Below are positions 56,614 through 64,000 of a stretch of DNA of 64,000 nt, in pieces. A program made the position numbers and the translations under genes. Source of the DNA: Brachypodium distachyon (taxonomy: Eukaryota > Streptophyta > Magnoliopsida > Poales > Poaceae); contig NC_016134.3 of assembly GCF_000005505.3 (NCBI RefSeq), forward strand, positions 2,914,001-2,978,000, written 5' to 3'. How positions within the stretch are numbered: position 1 is the stretch's first letter; the number at the start of each line of letters is the position of its first letter. Below the pieces are notes generated by a model that saw only the letters and a list, made by a program, of their open reading frames with translations, was not told the DNA's origin and did no database searches.

Positions 56614-59600
56614 TCATGCAGGAGGCGCTCCCGGGGCGGCTGCGTCTGCGTCGGCGCCGGGGGCTTCTCCGGCGACCTCCTCGTCAGCGGCTTCGGCTTC
56701 ATCGACCTTGCCCTGCATCCGCGCCACCATCTCGTCCACAACGCCCTGCACCGCTTCCCGATGGGTCTTGGCGTCTTCCTCATCCGACCAGGCGTCGAAG
56801 ACCGACTTGAACGGGAAGTCGGGGTGGGCGGAGTGGACCCGGGTGAGGATTTGCCCGGCGACCTGCTCGGCTGCAAGGCCGACCTGCCGGTCCCCGAAGG
56901 CCGTGATGCAGCTCTGCAGGTCGCTCAACCGACCAACAAAGTCTGCGAAGAAGGAGGTGAAGCTGCCCATGTTCGCCCCGTCGAAGGAGGCCACCGGGAT
57001 GTCGAACCCCTGCAGCGCCTCCACCGCCGAGTCCGCCAGCTTCTTCAGCCTGGCTACCTCCCCTTTCCTGCGGGCCCGCAGCTCGGTGCATGCACCGCGA
57101 GCTTCCTGGGCCTGCAGCTTGTGGTCGCGGCACTCGGACTTCAGCCTGCCGATCTCGGACGCCTTCTTGGTGTTGTCGTCGTCGACTAGCCGGAGTTCCT
57201 GCCGCGCCATGTCAAGCTCGCCATGAAGGGGCGAGCTCGCTTCGTGGGCGGCCTTGAGCTGCCTCGCCAGCTCGCGCTCCCGGGAGCGAGCCTGGTCCTG
57301 CAGCTCCTTCTCCCGGCGTGCCGAGACTTCGGCTGCTGTTGCAGCCGCTGTCTCCAGCTCTCCGACCTCGCGGCAGAGGCGTTGGATCTCCAGGGAGTAG
57401 TTGGACAGTAAGTCCGTCTTCTCAAGGAGACGCCCCTGAAACGAGTCCAGAGCTGCCTGGTGCTCCTCCTCGCTCTTGGCACGCGTGGCCTTCACCAGCT
57501 CGAGCTCCTGCTGGTGCTCTTGCTGGAGATCCCACAGCTGCTGGAGGACTTCAGCCTCCGGCACCCCTTGCACGGCAGGTGCCGCCCTGGCTTGTTGCGC
57601 CTGCTGGAGCTCCCCCCGGAGCCGTTGCAGCTCGGCACGCTGGTCCTTCGCCTCCCGTCGCGCGGAGCCCAGTTCCGCCACCACGTGGGCGTCGTGCTGC
57701 TGCGCGTCGTTGAAGAAATCGACGAACATCCGTTGCTGTTGATGGATGTTGTCGATCACTTGGTGCCCTTGTTGGAACACGCTGGGGTCGAAAGTAATCC
57801 GATCCCATGACCGCCCGGGAGCTCCCCTGCTCCCAGGCTGAAGGCGGCTCCGACAGAGGAGGAGGACCCCGCCGCAACCGTCTGAGATCCCGAGGGCGCG
57901 TCGGGATTCGACGACGTGCCCCTGGCCTGGCCAAGCCCCACTGCTCCTTGCCCATTCAAAGGGGCAGGCTGGGGGCTTCTCCAGAGCACTCCCACCTGCT
58001 CCGACTGGCGGAGGCTGCTCCATGTCGCTCGTCACAGATGGCGCCGCCTGCGTGGCGTCGTCTGCGGCAGCAGTCGCGGCCCCGGTAGGCGCCGGGGCAG
58101 ATTGTTGAAGGTCTCCGACGGAGGCAACCTCCGCCGGAGCATCGTTGTCGACCTCGCCGGTGAGGTCGATTACCCGCACCTCGGTGGGCGCGGGCGCAGT
58201 CGGAGCATCCCCGGCAACTGCGTGAAGAGCACCTGCGTCAGTCCGGCGGGGCTTCTTGGTCGGGGCTGCCGGCGACGTGTTGGTCTGCCCCTCTTCCTCG
58301 AAGAACTCAAAAATGTAAAAATAAGTTAAGCAGATATGAAAAGTTTGCAAAATCTAAAGTGTTCAGAACAACGTTGAACTCACCCCGCCGGTTTGACCTT
58401 GAGTACCCTATCCGCCACGAGTAGTCGGAGCGGCTGCTGCAGCCGCATCGCTACTGCCGGAGGACCCAACCCTCACGTCGGCGTGAGGCTCCTAAGGCTG
58501 CGGGCTGGCCTCCTGCCTGCTCGCCCGCTCCGCCGCAGATTGCCTCACCAGGGGGATGTCGTCTTCCTCGTCTTCCTCTTCCGGTGCGACCCCGCTTGCT
58601 TCTGGGGGGACGACCCCGCTGGCTGCCGAGGGGTACTCCACGATTCCACACTCATCGCAGAGTGGGAGATCCCGGGCTCCTGGGTTCGGGATCCCGGCGT
58701 GGAACGGGTGCGCTCCAAGTGGCAGCAGCCGGGAGGCTTCGTCCTTGCCGGTGATGCCCTTCACCCAGAATTGCACCTCCTCCGGCAGGAGGTCTATGCG
58801 CTGCAGCTGGGTTCGGTCACCTGGCCCAGTGTACATCTACGCCGGATGTGAGCGCCGCTGCAGGGGAGCCACGCGCCTCCCGATGAAGTGACGCCCCACA
58901 TCCGTGTCCGTGAGCCCAGCCTCACGAAGCGCCTTGATCTTGGCACAGATTGGGGCCAGCTCCTCGTCCTTCTGGTCGCGAAGCGGCCAGTCGTCAGAGC
59001 CCTTCGGGGACCTGAGGGGCTCCTCGTGGAACTCCTGGAGCTCGTCGGTGCACACCCAGCACCAGTCACGACGCCACTCGTGCTCGATCTTCTTCTTCCC
59101 CAGCCGGATGAACTCCGACTTGATCCTATTGCGGAACCGGAACACCACTCCCGAGGACAGGGGAGCCTTCCCCTCCACCCTCGGGTAGTAGTAGTGGCGA
59201 AACAGAGCCACCGATGGTATCACCCCCACGAACGCTTCACAGAGGTGTTGAAAGACAGCCATGTGAAGAACGACGTGGGGTGAATCTGCGCCATGATGAG
59301 CCCGTATGTCTCCATGATGGCGCAAAGGAAAAAAGAGTGCGGCGGCACGAACCCGACTAGGATGAATCTCCCGAAGACCCGAAAGTACTGCTGGTCGCGC
59401 TCCGCGCTGACGGGGAGAATCCGCGTCGGCCCGTACTCGTTGTGCTTGGTGGCGAGCGCCAAGACCAACTTGTTCACCCCCTCGCCGTTGTACCCGGGGG
59501 GGGGGGGGGGGGAAGAAGGCAAACTTGGCCCGCATCTCCTCGTCCTTCCGAGCTCGGTCCGATAGCTCCTTCTTGCTAACCTTCTCGCGCTTCTCCCTTT

Positions 59601-59700
59601 GCTGGTGCTCCCCATGGGTCGGTTCTGGCCCTTGGAAGACACTGGCGGAGGTGGGGGAGTAATTTGGTTGGAGTTGGGGCGCGGAGAGCTTGGGGGGCAA
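56614..59700 (-). pseudogene. Antisense gene of the gypsy element (PF04195-like plus coiled coil)
   Basis: Minus-strand gene, broken in several places. The 5' part (59.7-58.8 kb) matches the 'putative gypsy type transposon' domain (PF04195): LCAIMETYGLIMAQIHPTSF, CEAFVGVIPSVALFRHYYYP, EHEWRRDWCWVCTDELQEFH. It changes frame at a 17-base G run (59496-59512) and again near 59270. It then meets TAG at 58837-58839, continues in the same frame (MYTGPGDRTQLQR...), and meets TAG at 58492-58494 and another near 58405. A 78-bp intron (58306-58383, GTGAGT...TTTGAG) leads to a 563-codon exon (58305-56614) that is Ala/Glu/Gln/Arg-rich and strongly coiled-coil. Function in the element is unknown; roles in packaging or regulation have been guessed for similar antisense ORFs. 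Confidence 0.75.
59496..59512. repeat. 17-base G run inside the antisense gene
   Basis: The homopolymer codes for a Pro run (FFPPPPP) on the minus strand and coincides with a frame change in the gene. Its length is uncertain in any sequencing technology. Confidence 0.85.
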
Positions 59701-60058
59701 TGGCAGAAGCAAGAGGCAATGGGGAGTGCCCGCCGCCAACCTTGGGTATTTATCGGGGTTGGCGGGCTGCAACGAACACCCCCACGACCTGCAATAAAGT
59801 GCCCTAAAGAATCGGAGATTAATATGGGGGTGCGTGACGTGGCCTTAACTCTCTGGTGATTAAGGGGGATAAGGCGTGAAATCGTGCGCTCGACCGTTTC
59901 GCTCGGAAGAGTGGAGCTGTAAATGCGGCCCACAGGGTCAGGTGCCAGGGGGACTCCTCTCGGGACCCGCGCGTCGGATAGGGCGTAGCCCGACAACCGA
60001 CCGAGGATAGCACTTACTGGGAGCCTCAAGGCTGCAGGCCCACGCCCAGGGGGCTACT

Positions 60059-60900
60059 GTCGTACCAGTGGCCCACGGGGTCCCACTGATACGAGACGCG
60101 TGGGTCGCCAGTGGCGAAGCCCCGTCAGGAGGGCCTCCCGGGAAGCGATAGGTCCGGGAAGTCTGCCTCAAGGAGACGGTCCTAGGTGAAGGCAAAACTA
60201 AGGGCCGGAATAGAAGAAGTGCCCGGGAACCCTGGTCCCGGGAAGTGGAAGAAACGCCTCCCGGCAACTGGCCGGGTGCGCTAGTTGGGAAGGGGCACCT
60301 CAGCAACCCACGCTCAGGCATGCAGGCAGGGCCCGCAGAACAGTGAAGACAGGACAAGACGGCAGACATGGTGCATTTAATGCACCGACAGGAGTCCTAT
60401 TAGCAAGCCTAGTCTTGCTCAGCAAGGCTAGGACGTCTACTCTACAAGTCATTTTTTCTACCGTGTACAGTGAACCGGGCGCTGCATGGCACCCAGCGTG
60501 AATCAACAGCAACGTAATACTTGTGGCTGTGGCACGCGTCTAGGAGACGTGTCACGCTGCATGCATGGCACCTATGGTATCCCCTTGTCTATAAAAGGAG
60601 GACCAATGTCACCGGTCAAAGGGTTCTGATCAGTTTTAGTTCTAGCTATAGCAGAGTCATAACCAAGTAGCTCCCTGGGAACCCCCGGGGCACCTTGTAA
60701 ACCACACACATAATCTTGAATACAACTAAAATCAGGACGTAGGGTGTTACACCTCCGGGTGGCCCGAACCTGGGTAAATTCACGTGTCGACACTTCGTGT
60801 CTTTCGTCATGCCGACGATCGTCGGAGCAATCGCCTCGCCCTCCACCGAACCAAAAAGGATTGCTCGGCATCCCCAGTGCCGGAGACCCGTGCTCCGACA
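60059..60900 (+). repeat. 3' LTR of the gypsy element
   Basis: 842 bp, starting TGTCG and ending CGACA (5-bp inverted ends) immediately after a purine-rich tract. It holds a TATA box in GTCTATAAAAGGAGG near 60590, placing U3 to the left and R/U5 to the right, so orientation is plus. Duplicated GTCCCGGGAA-type words occur in U3. No second LTR is in the window, so age cannot be estimated. Confidence 0.8.
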
Positions 60901-60949
60901 GGGTGTGTCCCCGACCAGAGTGCGTTCGACGATATTAGGTTCTCATCAG

Positions 60950-61211
60950 TTGCGGTGAGCGACTCATGCGGTTATTCAAAACCTATAAGGTTAGTCCAGC
61001 TTGTGCAGCTTTGGTCTTCTGCAATTTCATCACCGGAGATATGGAGAATTTCCAAGATACGGATGGCGAATCAAGAGTTGTTTATCTCAAAGAATCGTGA
61101 TGTAACTTTTAGTTTCATTAGGGTTTTTTGTTGTTGGTTTTCGTTTCAATTTTGATCACTTGTTCTTTGTTCATTGAATCAATAAAGCTAGATGTTTCTC
61201 AAAAAAAAAAA
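60950..61211 (+). mobile_element. 3' end of a polyadenylated retroelement
   Basis: GT-rich leader-like DNA ends in TTGAATCAATAAAGCTAGAT-GTTTCTC followed by ~10 A residues (61201-61211). A canonical AATAAA 20 bp before an A tail suggests a LINE-type 3' end or a processed transcript. Start and target duplication not found. Confidence 0.45.
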
Positions 61212-61569
61212 TTCCAAGTTTCAATAAACTAAACTCTCCAACGAAAGCCCGCTAAAAAAAAAGACACCACTAGGGCGCGACGGTCGCACGCTAGCACTCG
61301 GCGCATACGCATGGCAAACGAAAAGCAACATGCAGCACATGCGCGCATGCATGTACTAGGCACATGGGAGCTGGTATAAGTAGTTGAAGCAGCGCGCGTG
61401 CATGCGTACAACATCACGGGAGACAAAACAGCATGCATGGTAAATAGACAAAAGACCATAAGATAAAAAATGTTTTAACTCTTAAACCGTGAACTCGATT
61501 TACGATCTGTATTCACGGTTAATTTCGGCTTGACGAGATCTTTGAAAATAGATCCCATGTCGATATGTT

Positions 61570-62215
61570 AGACAAAAAGTAAAATTGTGTTAAAAGTTGC
61601 CATCTAATAATCTATGAAGTTGCCACCTTATTAGTAACAAATTACCATGTGCTAACTTTATACAAAATACTGTGGCGATTTGTGTATCAAAGTTACCATC
61701 CGATAATATGTAAAGTCACCATCTAATGATATATGAAGTTGCCACACTATTAGTAACATGGCGATTTGTGTATCAAAGTCACCATCCGATAATATGTAAA
61801 GTCACCATCCGATGATATATGAAGTTGCCACCCTATTAGTAACATATTACCGTGTGGCAACTTTATATAAATATGGTGGTGATTGTGCATCAAAGGTGCC
61901 ATCCGATAATATGTAAAGTCACCACACGATAATATATGAAGTTGCCACTCTATTAGTAACATATTACCGTGCGGCATTTTATATAAATACGGTCGCGATT
62001 TGAATATCAAAGGTACCATCCGATAATATGTAAAGTCACCGCCCAATAATATATGAAGTTGCCACCCGGCCTATTAGTAATAAATAATCACGTCGTAACT
62101 TCATATAAAATAGGATGGATTTGTGCATCAAAGTTACCATCCGATAAGATGTAAAGTCGACACCTAATAATATATGAAATAGTGTTGTGTTAGTATTACA
62201 TTGGCACATGATAAA
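61570..62215. repeat. Tandem array, ~117-120-bp unit, five to six copies
   Basis: ATCAAAG(T/G)(T/G/C)(A/G)CCATCCGATAATATG recurs at 61685, 61771, 61888, 62005 and 62125. Spacings are 86, 117, 117 and 120 bp; the first spacing reflects an internal deletion. Each unit also contains GTAAAGTCACC, ATATATGAAGTTGCCAC and TATTAGTAACATATTACCGTG. A further partial unit precedes the first copy. Confidence 0.9.
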
Positions 62216-63017
62216 TTTTTCTGAAACAACCGTGGAAACTTTTGCATTACTACATGGTAACAAAAGGATCAAAATAAATTTTTGGCCAAACATATCTGAG
62301 GAGATCTACTTTTGAAACTCCCGTCGGAACGAAGTCAACAACGAAAACGGATTTTGAATCATACAAATAGTTTAATCTACAAAACATTTCGAATCTTCAA
62401 AATAACTACTGCGGAGGAAGTACTCCGTAGTATAATATGCATTGCACGCTGCTGCAAACTAACAAAAAAGAACATCCAAAGCACGCATGCATGCTGGAGC
62501 GTCGTACCCACTACACATGCATGCATGCATGCAGGAGTACTGCAGGACACCAGTGCAGCATGTCGCAGTGCGTCGCGCCACCACGCAAGCGTACGAACGT
62601 ACGCGCGATATAAATTCCGAAAAGAAAAGCTCTGCAATGAAAGCTCCAAAAGCCAAGCAGGGCGCTCTCTCTCAAAAAAAAAAGGCCAAGCAGGGCAATG
62701 GTCGTCCTATATACTGTCTATGAAGTTTGTCAAAGATACATACTGTACGTGTTAAAATCTTATAAATGCATGCCACGTGCACGCGTTAAAAGATCACATC
62801 GTATATAGTGTTAAAAGACCACATCGTCTAGTATTTGAGTATAGTATACGTACGTACTCCGTACTACTTATAGTGTACGTGTACTGCTTTCTTAGCTAGC
62901 TAGGCAGGATAATCATTGTGCTACACTTAACTCATGGCCACACACACGGCTGAAAATGGCTCGGTCGATTATATTAGCTGCATCAAAAACAAAAATAGAG
63001 CGTAATCAATTCAAACA
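62216..63017. other. Intergenic, no gene recognised
   Basis: Contains (CATG)n around 62515-62535 and a short repeat (TTAAAAGA.CACATCGT at 62786 and 62811). Only short frames. Confidence 0.45.
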
Positions 63018-63118
63018 TACTCGCTCCGTCTCATATTAAGTGTCGAAATATTACATATATCTAGACGTTTTTTAATATAGATACATCAATATTTAGACAA
63101 ATTTGAGACACTTAATAT
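63018..63118. mobile_element. Stowaway MITE, right end truncated
   Basis: TA-CTCGCTCCGTCTCATATTAAG on the left pairs with CTTAATATGGGAC on the right. The last ~10 bases of the right repeat are replaced by a TA microsatellite. Confidence 0.75.
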
Positions 63119-63122
63119 GGGA

Positions 63123-63124
<2 letters not shown>

Positions 63125-63153
<29 letters not shown>
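63125..63153. repeat. (TA)n microsatellite
   Basis: About 14 uninterrupted TA units directly after the truncated Stowaway end. Confidence 0.95.
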
Positions 63154-63155
<2 letters not shown>

Positions 63156-63344
63156 CACGCTATATATACAGAAGATGTGTGAGCACCAAAGCAAGCATAA
63201 AGTAGCAGGGAAGAAAAAACACCCCATCTCCATGCATATGTGCCTGCATGCTCATTTGAGGGAAGTTCTTCGAAAGAATCATTGACAAGCGGGTCCCACC
63301 ATCAACTGCAATTTACTAGGGCTCACTTGTCGGCCATTGTTTAA

Positions 63345-63570
63345 TACTCTCTCCTTTTCACAAAGGTTGGATTATTCGGTTTCGTTAAGACGAGACTTTG
63401 ACCAATGATAATTCTATTAATATGTAAGTAATTTATATGATAGGGTACTATTATCATCAGCAAGTTGATATAAATTTCATGTATGAAAACACACATTAAT
63501 TTAACTTTTTGGTCAAAATATTGTCTTAACGAAACAAAATATGTCCACCTTTCAGAAAAAGAAGAGAGTA
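63345..63570. mobile_element. Stowaway-type MITE
   Basis: TA-CTCTCTCCTTTTCACAAAGG on the left and CTTTCAGAAAAAGAAGAGAG-TA on the right. Inner arms GTTTCGTTAAGACGAGACTT / AATATTGTCTTAACGAAAC are inverted. TA duplications present. Confidence 0.8.
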
Positions 63571-64000
63571 TACACTACTAGTAGTACTTCCTAAGCAAAG
63601 CATTGTTCTAATTAAGAGATAGAAAAACAAACCACAAAAACAAGGAGACCAATAAATACAGCTTAATTACCTCAAGAGAATAAACCACTTACTACAATGA
63701 TACAATTGAGTGTTCTTTCAGCCATGCTGTTTTTCCCCAATTATCCAATGTGTTAGTGTCTTTGTGCCTAGCTTGGATGCAAAATACTCATGCGAGCATA
63801 GTTCTTTCTTTTTTTCCATAGGCAATCATGTGCTTCCTATGCAGGCATCTCTATGCCGGTGGACCCATTTATTTTGTACTCCAACCTTTTTGAGAGGCAT
63901 AGAATACAGACCAACATGGCAAGTGTGCAGTCAACCAAATAAATTCCTTTCCGCAGAAAGAATGATACAGTAACTAGTTGGCTAGCCAACCATGACTGCA
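63571..64000. other. Right edge, no recognised gene
   Basis: An 87-codon plus-strand frame (63710-63973) is Cys/Phe/Ser-rich without a known domain. I see no splice or promoter context to support it. Confidence 0.35.

Larger units (their letters stand above)
53638..60900 (+). mobile_element. 5'-truncated Ty3/gypsy retrotransposon, Tat-lineage type
   Basis: Order on the plus strand: RNase H tail, integrase, a spacer, a large gene on the opposite strand, a polypurine tract (CCCAGGGGGCTAC) and the 3' LTR (60059-60900). gag, protease and reverse transcriptase and the 5' LTR are missing; the left break is near 53638. An antisense gene between integrase and 3' LTR is known from Tat-lineage elements such as maize Grande. 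Lineage is inferred from this layout, not from a phylogeny. Confidence 0.75.

Noticed and set aside
56582..58329. Plus-strand frames over 56.6-58.3 kb
   Set aside because: Shadows of the GC-rich minus-strand coiled-coil exon.
60059..60900. LTR as the 5' LTR of a second element extending right
   Set aside because: No primer-binding site after 60900; the purine tract lies on its left and the gypsy genes precede it.
61570..62215. CRISPR-like array
   Set aside because: Units are ~118 bp with no constant repeat/variable spacer structure, and the sequence is from a plant.

Overview
This window is nuclear DNA from a flowering plant, almost certainly a grass. The evidence is spliced genes with GT-AG introns, a GC-rich 5' end on the pentatricopeptide gene, many Stowaway and Tourist MITEs with CTCCCTCCGT or GGCCTTGTTTGG ends, Mutator-like elements and Ty3/gypsy debris. 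The repeat types suggest a pooid grass with a fairly compact genome (Brachypodium/wheat relatives); this is inference, not proof.

Layout. 1-573: 3' end of an LRR receptor kinase (+). 1465-2124: two nested Mutator-type MITEs. 2975-7259: a complete-looking autonomous Mutator-like element with 178-bp inverted ends, a near-perfect 9-bp target duplication and a three-exon FAR1/MULE transposase (-). 8315-12590: a GAUT13/14-type glycosyltransferase (+), convergent with a heparanase-like GH79 gene (-, 13583-16294, 5' UTR exon near 17.2-17.45 kb). 18-30 kb is gene-poor: a small calmodulin-binding-domain gene, a multi-exon DUF8039-like transposon-type gene, a Helitron Rep fragment, orphan exons, nested MITEs and several minisatellites. 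32023-36379: WDR26-type LisH/CTLH/WD40 gene (+). 38607-40409: intronless PLS-class PPR gene (+). 44172-47736: D-cysteine desulfhydrase (-, ten exons). 48-53 kb: local duplications, a long-TIR MITE, a tRNA-derived SINE and a 5'-truncated LINE, both with target duplications. 53638-60900: 3' half of a Tat-lineage Ty3/gypsy retrotransposon: decayed RNase H/integrase, then a large gene on the opposite strand, then the 3' LTR. 61.5-62.2 kb: a ~118-bp tandem array; the rest is MITEs, a TA microsatellite and unassigned sequence.

Functionally, the single-copy genes look like ordinary housekeeping genes: cell-wall polysaccharide synthesis (GAUT), glucuronidase-type turnover (GH79), a CTLH E3 ligase subunit (WDR26), organellar RNA processing (PPR) and PLP-dependent D-cysteine breakdown. 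They form no pathway together. The most notable content is mobile: the nearly pristine MULE, and the gypsy relic with an antisense gene between integrase and LTR.

Exon boundaries were assigned by hand from GT-AG sites, reading frame and family memory; no alignment was run.
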